DNA of 64,000 nt, taken from assembly GCA_021776245.1 (NCBI GenBank), contig JAJFGF010000053.1:36755-100754 (forward strand), written 5' to 3'. Of this stretch, positions 52,800-62,162 are shown piece by piece. The stretch's first letter is position 1. Every line of letters starts with the position of its first letter. The stretch comes from Hyphococcus sp. (GTDB taxonomy: Bacteria; Pseudomonadota; Alphaproteobacteria; Caulobacterales; Parvularculaceae). Below the pieces are notes generated by a model. It saw only the letters and a program-made list of their open reading frames with translations, made no database searches and was not told where the DNA came from. The position numbers were made by a program, and so were the translations under genes.

Positions 52800-55700
52800 T
52801 CATGCTGTCCGGCTTTTGGCCCGGGCCGCAGTCCATTTAGTGAGGATCTCGTTCAGGGCTTCTTGCTTGACCGGCTTTGCCAGATAATCGTCCATGCCTG
52901 CATCGAGGCAGCGTTGCCGGTCCTCTTCCATTGCGTGCGCGGTGACCCCGATAATAGGGACAGACGCGTCAATCGCTTCCTGATGCGCGCGAATGAGGCT
53001 TGTGGCCTCGGCGCCGTCCATTTCCGGCATCGACAAATCCATCAGCACGACATCCGCGCCGTCCGCTTTATATCTCTCGACAGCAACCGCGCCGTTCGAC
53101 GCCAATGAAACTTGACAGCCGATTTTATCGAGCATCGCTTTGACAACCATTTGATTGACGATGTTGTCCTCCGCTACCAAAATCCGCAGCGGCTTTCCAT
53201 CAACAGTAAAGGCGCAAGAACTCGTATCTTTGGCGCCCGACGAATGGCGTACTGTTTTATCACGCAATTGCGCAATAGAGCCGTCATTGAGCGCGGTCAG
53301 GATCGAGTCGAGCAGCATCGATGATCGCGCTGGTTTGACAAGATATGCCGAAAACAAACTGTCGGCGAGGGCGGCCGGATCGCCCTTACGGCCCGCCGAA
53401 GTCAGGAGAATCAATGACATCAGCGCCAGTGCTTCGTCAGCCTTGATCCAATGCGCAAGTTCAACGCCGTCCCCATCTGGCATCTGAAAATCGAGAATGG
53501 CAATGTCATAGGGCGTTTTTTGTGCGGCCGCGGACTTCATGGCCGCAAGACACTCCCGGGCGTTTGAAAAGGCGTCTGACGCAAGCCCCCAAGACGCCAG
53601 CTGTTCAGTGAGGATCATTCGATTGACCGGGTTATCGTCAACAATGGCCGCGCGAATATTGTCGAACGCGCCAATCGGGGCTGTCAGCCCGTCAATATCG
53701 GTCTCATCAATTGTCAGAGGAAGTCGGACCTTGAAAGTTGATCCGACGCCCAATTTGCTCTCAACAGATATTTCACCCCCCATGGCCTCAACCATCCGCC
53801 TACTGATTGCAAGCCCCAGACCGGCGCCGTCATGTCGTCGTCGGGCGGTTCCGTCGACCTGCTCAAATTCCTCAAAGATCGTTTTGAGATTTTCCTCCGG
53901 AATGCCACAGCCGGTGTCGGCAATGGCGATTGTCATATCGGCGATTTCGCCCCGCCTGACGCCGCGTACGTCGATTAGTATGTGTCCCTGCTCCGTGAAT
54001 TTGACGGCATTGCCGACGAGATTGGTCACAATCTGGCGGATGCGTCCGGCGTCGCCGATAAACTTGCCGCGCAAGCCGGGCTGATATCGCACCATAAGTT
54101 CGAGCTGTTTTTCCACGACCGGCAGCGCGAGAAGTCCCGCAACATCTTCGATCGAGGTTCGTAAATCGAAGGGTTCACGCACGAGGCGCAGCTTTCCCGC
54201 CTCGAGACGAGAAAAGTCAAGCACGTCATTGATGATTGTCAGCAAGCTGTCGCCGGAACTGACAATAATACGAGCCATATCGGTCTGTTTTTCATCAAGG
54301 CCGGTATCAAGGAGCAGCGAGGCCATGCCGACGACGCCATTCATTGGCGTGCGAATTTCGTGACTCATATTCGCCAGAAACTCCGATTTTGCTCGATTTG
54401 CGGCTTCGGCCGCGTCTTTTGCGGCCAGCAATTCTTCGGATAGTTTACGCAATTCATCTTCGCGTTTTTGCGCATCCGTCACATCGCTATAGGTTACGAC
54501 ATAGCCGCCGCAGGGACGTTGGCGAGTGATTTCTTCAATGATGACTCCGTCGTTCTGTCGCCGAATGGCGCGAAATTCAGATGCGACCTCAAGTGCACGA
54601 ACAGTCGCCGCAAAATAGTCCTCCTGATTGTCGTATTCATAAAGGCCGTGCTTTAGACCAACGTCGAGCACGGGTTTGATGTTTTTTCCGGGCGCCCACA
54701 TTTCCTGCGGCAGGCCCGACATTTTCCACGCTTTTTCATTGATGGCGACCACATTGTACTCAGCATCCAAAACAACGACGCCTTGCGCCATCGATTCCAG
54801 AACTTCAGTCAACATACTGCTTTTTGCATTGAGGTCAGCGGTGCGTTCTGCGACGACATCCTCCAGCACGGCGTGCGATTGTTCAAGCAATTGGCGCGTG
54901 CGATTGGCTTCACGTTGCGCTTCAACCCTGGCGGTTACGTCGGAGGCGACGCCGCGATATCCCTGAAAGACGCCACTTTCATTAAAGACGGGCTTGGCGC
55001 TGCGCTCCAGCCAAAACGACATTGCATCGGGTATTTCGACATGGGAAACAAATCCGACAAATGGTTCGTGTGTCTTTACGGCCTTGCGTAAAACTGCAAA
55101 TGCGTCGCCATCGACATCATCATCATCGCCGTAAAGGGACATTTTTGCGCCGATGAACCGGCTATGATCCATGCCGGTGATTTTCTCGGCGCGGTCGGAA
55201 ATGAAGGTGTACCGCAGCTTTGCATCAACTTCCCAGGCCCAGTCGCCGGCGCTTTCGGCAAAGTCGCGGTGGCGTTGTTCACTTTCGAGAAGCAGGCGTT
55301 CGGCGGCGAGCTGTTTTGAGATATCCTTGGTCCAGCCAATATAGCCAATAAACTCGCCCTTATCATTGTAGCGCGGCATCCCGCTGCCGGACACGGTGAT
55401 GGGTTCGCCGTCGGGCGTCGGCACTGTGTACTGAAGATCGCGTACTGGACGGCGGTTGGTGAAGGCGTCTTCTATTTCTCTGAGCACATCCGATTGATCT
55501 TCAGTAGAAATCTGGATCATCGTTTCAATGCCGCGGCGAAGAATGTCGTCGATGGATTGGCCGGTAACCTCTTCAAAGCTCGGCGACAGATATATTAACT
55601 TTCCGCTGGCGTCGCGCTCCCACGCCCAGTCGGAGGCCGAGTCGAGAAAATCCCGGAACTTTTCGTTATTCAGCTGGGCGCTGTCCTTGACCTCCTGCTC

Positions 55701-56315
55701 CCTGACAGAGAGTTTGGCGAGGATATTGCCGATATGTGAAAACTGAAAACAGCTGATGACGGCTGCGCAGAAATATATGCCGGCAATCGTCATCATTAGC
55801 GGATTGCCGCTCGCGACCATCAAAATGCTGAGTGGCGCGATGCAAAGAAACATCGTTGTCATTGCGACGCGCGGCGTCGCCGAAAGTGCGCTGGCGCCGC
55901 CGAGGCCGCAAAAAGCACACCATATGACCAGCAAGATGCGGCCATTCGCGTCGGCGATCTGATACAAATACAGCGCTGTGCTTGCGCAGGCGACACCGAG
56001 CCCAATCGCGACGGGCATAACTGAATTGATACGCTTGCGTTTCTCAATAATCGAAGCCGTATCGATATCAAACGAAACCCAAGACGGAACGTACGAAACC
56101 AGGAGAGCAATAAACAAGGCGTCAGTGACGAAAATATATAGTCCCGCCTCCTCGATAAACTGAAGGCCGTTGAATGTTGAAACGATTGCGATGCCGATCA
56201 GCAAGCGCGGCATTTGCAACTTTATCTCGCGCAGTTGCCGGTCGATGACGACATCGGGCGTTGCTTCGGGGACAGCGCGAAACATCCCCCGCAGAGTTTT
56301 TAGCGCGATATGCAT
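52800..56315 (-). CDS. Hybrid sensor histidine kinase with three PAS and two receiver domains
   Basis: A 1171-residue membrane sensor. Order: about six transmembrane helices (35-210), PAS at about 230-345 (EKFRDFLDSASDWAWERDAS), PAS at about 355-480 (RHRDFAESAGDWAWEVDAKL), a coiled linker, PAS_7-like domain at about 520-630 (LTEVLESMAQGVVVLDAEYN), HisKA with ANMSHEIRTPMNGVVGMASL (His near 650), ATPase core (LVGNAVKFTEQGHILIDVRG, ADTGCGIPEENLKTIFEEFE, GLGLAISRRMVEAMGGEISV). Two receivers follow with phospho-Asp in IAILDFQMPDGDG (about 942) and VLMDLSMPEMDGAEA (about 1093). No HPt domain; a separate phosphotransfer protein is expected. ATG 56315 or 56351 may start it. Convergent with the exporter gene one base away. 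Confidence 0.92.
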   Translation of the reverse strand: MHIALKTLRGMFRAVPEATPDVVIDRQLREIKLQMPRLLIGIAIVSTFNGLQFIEEAGLYIFVTDALFIALLVSYVPSWVSFDIDTASIIEKRKRINSVMPVAIGLGVACASTALYLYQIADANGRILLVIWCAFCGLGGASALSATPRVAMTTMFLCIAPLSILMVASGNPLMMTIAGIYFCAAVISCFQFSHIGNILAKLSVREQEVKDSAQLNNEKFRDFLDSASDWAWERDASGKLIYLSPSFEEVTGQSIDDILRRGIETMIQISTEDQSDVLREIEDAFTNRRPVRDLQYTVPTPDGEPITVSGSGMPRYNDKGEFIGYIGWTKDISKQLAAERLLLESEQRHRDFAESAGDWAWEVDAKLRYTFISDRAEKITGMDHSRFIGAKMSLYGDDDDVDGDAFAVLRKAVKTHEPFVGFVSHVEIPDAMSFWLERSAKPVFNESGVFQGYRGVASDVTARVEAQREANRTRQLLEQSHAVLEDVVAERTADLNAKSSMLTEVLESMAQGVVVLDAEYNVVAINEKAWKMSGLPQEMWAPGKNIKPVLDVGLKHGLYEYDNQEDYFAATVRALEVASEFRAIRRQNDGVIIEEITRQRPCGGYVVTYSDVTDAQKREDELRKLSEELLAAKDAAEAANRAKSEFLANMSHEIRTPMNGVVGMASLLLDTGLDEKQTDMARIIVSSGDSLLTIINDVLDFSRLEAGKLRLVREPFDLRTSIEDVAGLLALPVVEKQLELMVRYQPGLRGKFIGDAGRIRQIVTNLVGNAVKFTEQGHILIDVRGVRRGEIADMTIAIADTGCGIPEENLKTIFEEFEQVDGTARRRHDGAGLGLAISRRMVEAMGGEISVESKLGVGSTFKVRLPLTIDETDIDGLTAPIGAFDNIRAAIVDDNPVNRMILTEQLASWGLASDAFSNARECLAAMKSAAAQKTPYDIAILDFQMPDGDGVELAHWIKADEALALMSLILLTSAGRKGDPAALADSLFSAYLVKPARSSMLLDSILTALNDGSIAQLRDKTVRHSSGAKDTSSCAFTVDGKPLRILVAEDNIVNQMVVKAMLDKIGCQVSLASNGAVAVERYKADGADVVLMDLSMPEMDGAEATSLIRAHQEAIDASVPIIGVTAHAMEEDRQRCLDAGMDDYLAKPVKQEALNEILTKWTAARAKSRTA

Positions 56316-56457
56316 TACGGCCGCCGCCCCTGAAATATAACGCCACAACATCGGCCAATATGGTAAAAATGGCGTTTAGCCGGTGATTTACGGGGGGACG
56401 CGAACATCAATAGTTAACAAATCGCTATTACAAAAAAGCGCTGGAGCTCATGGAAAT

Positions 56458-57409
56458 ATGGCGATGAGTGTCGAACCGGCATCAGGGCGCAAGGAATTTC
56501 AAGGATTTGATGCGTTTTATGCGCGCAATACCGCGCCATACCTCAAGGCAAATGAAGCGGCGCGCCAGCGCGCCGTTCTTCAGTCGGCGCTGATTGCCAT
56601 TGCTGCTGCGGTCGCTGCTTTTGCAGGGTTTCGCCTTCCAGCCGGCTTTATTTATCGCGCTGGCGGGGCTCGCGGGCGTCGGCTGGCGGCTTGACCGGAC
56701 GCCCAATGACATTACGCGCGGATTGTTGCAGCAGATTTGCCAGCGTCTCTGTTGTGGTTACCGTTTGGAGACGGAGCGGCCGAACGATTGTGTGGAATTC
56801 GGCCTATTGCCCAGCTATGATCTGGCATGTTGGGAAGACGAAGTGAATGGAACGCGCCATGACGCAAGGTTCACTATATGCGAAGCGCATTTGAAATATA
56901 AGACTTCGGGTTAAAACAGCAGCACCCGCACGGTTTTCCACGGCCGAATGTTGGTAATAATCGACTACCACAAAGAGTTCCTGGGTGAGACAGTACTCAA
57001 ACGCGATGCAGGCATTTTTAATCGATTGATGAAACCCGGAAAGCAATTTCGGCGCATCGGTCTCGCCTCGTCAAAATTTGAAAAAATATTCGAAGCGTGG
57101 TCCACCGATCAGGTCGAGGCGCGCGAGCTTCTTGATCCGCTGGTGCTTGAGCGATTCGAGGAACCTGACCGGCTGTTTGGTTGCGCCAAGTTTCGGGCTG
57201 CGTTTTCAAACGGTAAGGTTCTGGTGGCGCTGGAGACAGGCGATAAGCTCAATATGGGTACAATATTCAAGCCGCTTTACGGTCCGGAATGTGTTGCAAA
57301 AATCCTTCGGGAATTCGATCTGATATCTGATTTGATTGACATTCTTGTGAAACGATCAATTGGTCGTCTCGACGGCGCTTTTACGGTCGACGCGATCAAA
57401 TCTGCGTAA
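56458..57409 (+). pseudogene. DUF3137 domain protein gene broken by a frameshift and a stop
   Basis: The family reads through three pieces: ATG 56458 to about 56635 (GFDAFYARNTAPYLKANEAA, a transmembrane stretch); after a one-base slip near 56635-56645 the frame continues FQPALFIALAGLAGVGWRLD, VEFGLLPSYDLACWEDEVNG and AHLKYKTSG; then a TAA at 56912-56914 and, in the same frame, NSSTRTVFHGRMLVIIDYHK, FRRIGLASSKFEKIFEAWST, DQVEARELLDPLVLERFEEP to TAA 57407-57409. The order matches DUF3137 proteins throughout. Two independent lesions and a well-kept 3' part suggest a recent pseudogene; sequencing error is possible for the slip. Confidence 0.72.
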
Positions 57410-57482
57410 ACCGCGACTGCGCGCCGCAGCGTCGTGTATAAAAAGCAGCTTACATTGATTTCAATCGAGATCGAGGAACCAG

Positions 57483-57899
57483 ATGCCGGGTGATCCGCAA
57501 AGCCGAGCCATCATCGTTTTTGACGGCGTGTGTGTACTATGTTCGCACTGGGTCAAATTTTTGATTAAGCGCGACCCCAGTCGCTATTTTCAATTCGCGG
57601 CGATGCAATCCGATGCGGGCCGCGACTTGCTGACACAAGCGGGCCTTGACCCCGACGATCCGTCAAGTTTCGTTCTGGTGAGGGATGGCGCCATTCTTCG
57701 CCAGACTGACGCTATCGCCGCAGTATTGAAATCGCTTCAGGCGCCATGGCCAGCCGCAGCATTTTTGATGTCATTGACGCCGCGTGTGGTGCGGGATTGG
57801 CTTTATCTTCGGATTGCGCGCAATCGCTACCATTTATTCGGCCAATGCGACGTTTGTTATGCGCCAGCGCCGGCGGATAGAGATAGGTTTATCTTATGA
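57483..57899 (+). CDS. DCC1-like thiol-disulfide oxidoreductase (DUF393)
   Basis: Small thioredoxin-like family of unknown substrate. The 138 residues contain the signature IVFDGVCVLCSHWVKFLIKR (the DGxCxxC motif), FQFAAMQSDAGRDLLTQAGL, SFVLVRDGAILRQTDAIAAV and YHLFGQCDVCYAPAPADRDR with a second CxxC. It overlaps the next gene by four bases (ATGA at 57896-57899). The pair DCC-DUF4166 recurs in bacteria and implies a joint role; none is established that can be named here. Confidence 0.87.
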   Translation: MPGDPQSRAIIVFDGVCVLCSHWVKFLIKRDPSRYFQFAAMQSDAGRDLLTQAGLDPDDPSSFVLVRDGAILRQTDAIAAVLKSLQAPWPAAAFLMSLTPRVVRDWLYLRIARNRYHLFGQCDVCYAPAPADRDRFIL

Positions 57900-58498
57900 T
57901 ACGGACCCTCTACCAGACCTTGCTGGGCGGTCAATTTGAAATGCTTCCCGACAAAATAAGGGAAATGCATAGCGGCGCATCGCTGGCGAAAGGGCGGGCT
58001 GACATAACGCGCGGGACAGCGCCGATAGCTCGGCTCATCTGCGCATTATCGCATGTGCCGAAATCTGGCCGCGATGTATTGATCGAAACATCGTTTGAGC
58101 CAATAGACGGCGGCGAGCGCTGGACCCGGCGGTTTGACGGGGAGGCGTTTCAGACGGACATGTTAATCGACCGCGACGCACCACGCCCCCGGCTCGGCGA
58201 AAAATTCGGACCGTTCTTATTTCGCCTCCGCATGATTGCACACAAAGACGGTATCGACCTGATGCCGGAAAGCGTTTCGCTTTGGGGACTGCCTTTGCCG
58301 CAATTTATGTGCCCCGAAGCCATCGGCCTCGAAAGGGTTAAAGACGGGCGTTATCACTTCGACGTTTCAGTGCGCTTTCCGCTGGCTGGGGAAGTGCTGA
58401 GTTATCAGGGCTGGATAGAGCCTTTTGAGAAAGCAGAGCGTCAGGCGTCGCCCGCCGATCCGGCATCTTTAACCGCGCCGCCGCCGACGGCTTCCTGA
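57896..58498 (+). CDS. DUF4166 domain protein
   Basis: The 200-residue protein is a DUF4166 domain: YQTLLGGQFEMLPDKIREMH, GRADITRGTAPIARLICALS, VLIETSFEPIDGGERWTRRF, DGEAFQTDMLIDRDAPRPRL and ESVSLWGLPLPQFMCPEAIG. The family is often joined to saccharopine-dehydrogenase-like SDRs or follows a DCC protein, as here. Function unknown. The first four bases overlap the DCC gene. Its last 58 bases overlap the convergent DUF4282 gene. Confidence 0.85.
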   Translation: MIRTLYQTLLGGQFEMLPDKIREMHSGASLAKGRADITRGTAPIARLICALSHVPKSGRDVLIETSFEPIDGGERWTRRFDGEAFQTDMLIDRDAPRPRLGEKFGPFLFRLRMIAHKDGIDLMPESVSLWGLPLPQFMCPEAIGLERVKDGRYHFDVSVRFPLAGEVLSYQGWIEPFEKAERQASPADPASLTAPPPTAS

Positions 58499-58770
58499 AT
58501 TTTTCCGAGGCGATCATACATGCCAAAAATCACGATATAAACTTCGCATAGAAATCGCCAGAATATTATTGCGACAACGCCGCCAATCGGCGCCATAACC
58601 AACATGCCCAACCCTTGTGCGAAGCCTTGTCCGAACCCGGCAAACGCCCCAAAAAAAGCAACAACGGTGAATAATCCTATTGCAACAACGCCAATCCAAT
58701 AAAATACTTTGATGAGTCCGGTGGCGATGAGTTTATCGAAAGTGAAAAAGCGGCTGACGATTCCGTTCAT
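58441..58770 (-). CDS. DUF4282 domain membrane protein
   Basis: The 109 residues begin RFFTFDKLIATGLIKVFYWI and continue FWRFLCEVYIVIFGMYDRL, the typical DUF4282 pattern of two transmembrane helices around a Gly-rich loop (FGQGFAQGLGMLVMAPIGGV). A polar Ala/Gly tail ends it. Function unknown. The tail overlaps the convergent DUF4166 gene by 58 bases, so one of the two stops may have moved. ATG 58770 is used. Confidence 0.8.
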   Translation of the reverse strand: MNGIVSRFFTFDKLIATGLIKVFYWIGVVAIGLFTVVAFFGAFAGFGQGFAQGLGMLVMAPIGGVVAIIFWRFLCEVYIVIFGMYDRLGKIQEAVGGGAVKDAGSAGDA

Positions 58771-58908
58771 GATGAGATCTTTCGGTTTTGCGCCGAAGTG
58801 GCGCGCGGATCAAAACGCAACTTACTCGTTGAAACACGTGGGTAGTCTATCCAGCAGGATTCGCGTAACGACGCCATCAAGAATTAACACGTCTTCCAAA
58901 TGGTTTGC

Positions 58909-59994
58909 TCAACGCACCACAATCAGGCGCTCCGCGGCGCGGGTCACCGCCGTATAGAGCCAGCGGGCGCGGTGTTCGCGGAACATAAAGCTCTCGTCAA
59001 AAAGGACGATATTGTCCCATTGCGAACCTTGCGCCTTATGAACGGTGAGGGCGTAGCCATAGTCAAATTCATCCGCGCCTTTGCGTTGTGGCCACGGCAC
59101 GGTTTCAGGCCCGTCGAGAAAAAACGCCCGCGGAACAGAGACATTGACCGCCTTGCCGCCTTCTTCGGGACGCACAGAGAACCGGACGCGGCCGCCGCGC
59201 GGCGACATCCGCCGGTCAACCGTCCAGATGCCGCCATTCAAAAGGCCTTTTTTCTTGTTGTTCCGTAGGCAGACAAGCTTTTCGTTCGCCTCCGGCGTCA
59301 TATCCGTATGCCCATGCAGATCGCGCAGGCGATCATTATAGCGTTTGCGCGTTTTGTTGGCGCCGACCAGGATCTGGTCCGCCGCCATAATCTCGTCGGT
59401 TGAAATATCTTCACGGCTGACAAGGCGGCATTCCTCGGTTTGTTCGTCAAAGGGCTCGCCCTCGCGCACCGCCATCGAAAACCGGATGATCGGATTGTCT
59501 GCCGCCTGGCGATGGATCTCCGTGAGCATGAAATCAGGCTCGCCTTCGGTGAAAAAACCGCCGCCCTTGACCGGCGGCAATTGTGCAGGATCGCCAAGCA
59601 CCAGGACCGGCTTGCCGAAGGAAAGAAGATCGCGGCCCAGATCTTCGTCGACCATCGAACATTCATCGATGATAATGAGGTCGGCTTTCGATGCTGGCGC
59701 ATCATGGCGCAGGGTGAACATCGGCTCGCCGTCTTCCTCTCCTGACGCCGGGCGATAGATAAGCGCGTGGATGGTCGAGGCGCCCGTGCATCCTTTCTGG
59801 CGCATTACATGGGCGGCCTTGCCGGTGAACGCTGCAAAGGCGACATCACCGCCGGCATTTTCGGCGAAATGCCGCGCCAGTGTGGTTTTCCCCGCGCCGG
59901 CGTAACCGAAAAGACGAAAAAGCGGGCTGTCGCCGGCTTTGAGCCAACGATCAACCGCAAGGAGCGCTGCATCCTGTTCCGGGGACCATAGCAT
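58909..59994 (-). CDS. RecD-like superfamily 1B DNA helicase
   Basis: 5'-3' helicase related to RecD2 and Dda. The 361 residues show LFRLFGYAGAGKTTLARHFA (Walker A), AAFTGKAAHVMRQKGC, LIIIDECSMVDEDLGRDLLS (Walker B), PVLVLGDPAQLPPVKGGGFF, MLTEIHRQAADNPIIRFSMA, ALTVHKAQGSQWDNIVLFDE and WLYTAVTRAAERLIVVR. It lacks the long N-terminal domain of RecD2, so it is the short form common in alphaproteobacteria and phages. ATG 59994 begins MLWSPEQDAALLAVDRWLKA. The cellular role is not known; repair or replication restart is plausible. Confidence 0.9.
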   Translation of the reverse strand: MLWSPEQDAALLAVDRWLKAGDSPLFRLFGYAGAGKTTLARHFAENAGGDVAFAAFTGKAAHVMRQKGCTGASTIHALIYRPASGEEDGEPMFTLRHDAPASKADLIIIDECSMVDEDLGRDLLSFGKPVLVLGDPAQLPPVKGGGFFTEGEPDFMLTEIHRQAADNPIIRFSMAVREGEPFDEQTEECRLVSREDISTDEIMAADQILVGANKTRKRYNDRLRDLHGHTDMTPEANEKLVCLRNNKKKGLLNGGIWTVDRRMSPRGGRVRFSVRPEEGGKAVNVSVPRAFFLDGPETVPWPQRKGADEFDYGYALTVHKAQGSQWDNIVLFDESFMFREHRARWLYTAVTRAAERLIVVR

Positions 59995-60033
59995 GATTTC
60001 TTTTTCCGATTAATGGAGAGCGGTATCTATTGC

Positions 60034-60852
60034 TTATTCGTCGTCGAAAAGCCAACCCATTCCCTGACGAAAAGCAGAAGGTGCGGCGGAAAAATGTGTT
60101 TCCCCCTCCAGCGTGACGGTTTTTAGCGCCCACGGCGTTTCCGTCTGTGACGACCAGTAATCGATCCATGCCAGAGCAGGTCTGCGAAACCGGTCGTCAT
60201 CTTCGGAACCGCTTGCAACATAGACTCTGGACGAAGTGATTTTTTTGTTTCCGTGATTTTCAAGAAAGAACGGCAAGTTTCGATGGAGTGCCGGGTTGCT
60301 GGCAATATGGCCCCAAAAGAGTTCCGGCTTTGTCAACGCTGAATATAAAACGAACTGTCCGCCCAGAGATTGACCAAAAATAATTCGGCGGTCCGGGTCC
60401 GATCTATAATTTTCCTCGATAAACGGCATTGCCTCGCTTTCGAGAAATTCCTGAAACCTCGGCGCGCCGCCATAGTGATCGCGATCCGGCGCAGCGGCTG
60501 TAAAATCTGTGCCGCGCAAATTGCCAAACTGAAAATCGTCGGTTCCGTAAGAAACGCCAACAATGATCGCGTCCGGAACGTCGCCGCTTAACGATAAATA
60601 CCGGTAATAGGCCGCCAACAACGGAAATGTAATGCCGCCGTCGAGGAGATAGACTGTGGGAAATTCACGTTCCGTAGCGTCATAACCTTCCGGTCGCCGT
60701 ACAAAAATATGAAAAGGCCGCTCCAGCGTTTCCGATTCAATGCGGTGATAGTCGGGATTATTGAGGCCTTGCAGATATTGAATTTCACCCGCCTCAGCAG
60801 CGCCGAATAATACAATGGCTGCAAATGAAACTGCGACGAAAAACGGCTTCAT
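60034..60852 (-). CDS. Exported alpha/beta hydrolase (esterase D/enterochelin esterase type)
   Basis: The 272 residues begin with a Sec signal (MKPFFVAVSFAAIVLFGAAE). The catalytic domain has YDATEREFPTVYLLDGGITF, IIVGVSYGTDDF, the Ser elbow RRIIFGQSLGGQFVLYSALT, the acid region VASGSEDDDRFRRPA and a terminal His in LEGETHFSAAPSAFRQGMGW. The similarity is to the IroE/Fes-type putative esterases that hydrolyse esters outside the cytoplasm. No siderophore gene is nearby. Predicted to be periplasmic; substrate unknown. Confidence 0.86.
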   Translation of the reverse strand: MKPFFVAVSFAAIVLFGAAEAGEIQYLQGLNNPDYHRIESETLERPFHIFVRRPEGYDATEREFPTVYLLDGGITFPLLAAYYRYLSLSGDVPDAIIVGVSYGTDDFQFGNLRGTDFTAAAPDRDHYGGAPRFQEFLESEAMPFIEENYRSDPDRRIIFGQSLGGQFVLYSALTKPELFWGHIASNPALHRNLPFFLENHGNKKITSSRVYVASGSEDDDRFRRPALAWIDYWSSQTETPWALKTVTLEGETHFSAAPSAFRQGMGWLFDDE

Positions 60853-60883
60853 AATATGATGCTTCCTATTTCACACAACGCGC

Positions 60884-61666
60884 TCACGCCAGCTCCACCC
60901 AGACCGGCACATGGTCCGAGGGTTTTTCACGTCCCCGCTCGCTGCGGTCGACGCCAGCGGTTTTGAAACGGTCAGCGGCTTGCGGGCTGAGCAATAGATG
61001 ATCGATGCGAATGCCGTGGTCTTTCTCCCAGGCGCCGCGCTGATAGTCCCAGAATGTGTAACGGACACCCGTGGGGTCCGCCTGGCGCAAAGCATCGGTT
61101 AGCCCCAGATATAATATTTCGCGAAACGCGGCGCGCGTTTCAGGCCGGTAAAGCGCGTCATCGGCCCAGGCGGCGGGGTCATAAGCGTCTTCTGATTGCG
61201 GAATGACATTATAGTCGCCGGCGAGAACGAACGCCTCCTCGTTTTTTAGAAGATTTGCGGCGTGGGCTTTAAGGCGCTTCATCCACGCCAGCTTGTAATC
61301 ATATTTCGGGCCGGGCGCCGGATTGCCATTCGGAAGATAAAGCCCGCCGACGCGCACCGGCGCAGCAGCATCAGGCATCACCAGCGCCTCTATATAGCGC
61401 GCCTGCTCATCGCTTTCGTCGCCGGGCAGACCTCTAACAATATCATCGACAGGATGTCTGGAAAGCAGCGCCACGCCATTATAAGTCTTCTGGCCATGGA
61501 CAGCGAGATTATAGCCGCGATCTTCAAATTCCAGCGCCGGGAATTTTTCATCGACGCATTTGATTTCCTGCAGAACAGCAACATCGGGTTTTGCTTTATC
61601 GAACCATTCGATAATGCGGGGCAGGCGGGCATTGATGGAATTGACGTTAAAAGTCGCGATCTTCAT
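60884..61666 (-). CDS. xthA: Exodeoxyribonuclease III
   Basis: AP endonuclease and 3'-exonuclease of base excision repair. The 260 residues show KIATFNVNSINARLPRIIEW, VAVLQEIKCVDEKFPALEFE (metal-binding Glu), YNGVALLSRHPVDDIV, LAGDYNVIPQSEDAYDPAAW and RIDHLLLSPQAADRF followed by PSDHVPVWVELA (catalytic Asp-His). ATG 61666 is preceded by AGGGACC. It overlaps the upstream SRPBCC stop by 20 bases, so it is coupled to it. Confidence 0.94.
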   Translation of the reverse strand: MKIATFNVNSINARLPRIIEWFDKAKPDVAVLQEIKCVDEKFPALEFEDRGYNLAVHGQKTYNGVALLSRHPVDDIVRGLPGDESDEQARYIEALVMPDAAAPVRVGGLYLPNGNPAPGPKYDYKLAWMKRLKAHAANLLKNEEAFVLAGDYNVIPQSEDAYDPAAWADDALYRPETRAAFREILYLGLTDALRQADPTGVRYTFWDYQRGAWEKDHGIRIDHLLLSPQAADRFKTAGVDRSERGREKPSDHVPVWVELA

Positions 61667-62141
61667 GGGGTCCCTGTTCGGCAGCTGCTTTAACGCGGTT
61701 AAGCGCCGCTCTGAGATAGCCGGGCCACAGGGTTTTGACAACGAACCATAAAAGCGGTTCGGCGACCGGACCGCTGGGGAAAAAACTGTAAGTCCAGTCG
61801 ATTTGTGTCTTTTCGGCGCCGGTCATTGTGAAATGCCACTCGCCGCGTGCGCTGCGCGCCAGCGCCGCAAACAAACCCGTAAATTCCGTCACTTTATAGG
61901 CAAAGGTCGAATCTCGAGTAAAGGCGATCAATTCTTCGTTGACGGATGAATTGTCGGAAAGCGTATGCTTGCGCTGCTGGCCAATCGCACTCCATGGTGC
62001 GTTATGTCCGTCCGTTCTGACAATGCCGGGCAGGGGGCCGTGTTTTTTAATCAGTGCGCTTGCGTTAATGCCAGCTGCAATGGCGAAGGTTTTCGGCAAA
62101 GGCGCATTGACAGAGAGCGCGACGGAAGTCTGGACGGGCAT
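61647..62141 (-). CDS. SRPBCC (START/Bet v1-like) family protein
   Basis: Predicted lipid or hydrophobic-ligand binding fold. The 164 residues run VQTSVALSVNAPLPKTFAIA, KHGPLPGIVRTDGHNAPWSA, SSVNEELIAFTRDSTFAYKV, GEWHFTMTGAEKTQIDWTYS and SFFPSGPVAEPLLWFVVKTL, the typical SRPBCC alternation of strands and a C-terminal helix. No catalytic residues are clear. It lies between nitroreductase and xthA; the 3' end overlaps xthA by 20 bases. An operon of three genes on the minus strand is likely. Confidence 0.8.
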   Translation of the reverse strand: MPVQTSVALSVNAPLPKTFAIAAGINASALIKKHGPLPGIVRTDGHNAPWSAIGQQRKHTLSDNSSVNEELIAFTRDSTFAYKVTEFTGLFAALARSARGEWHFTMTGAEKTQIDWTYSFFPSGPVAEPLLWFVVKTLWPGYLRAALNRVKAAAEQGPHEDRDF

Positions 62142-62162
62142 GGCAAACCTTATCGCTGAAAC

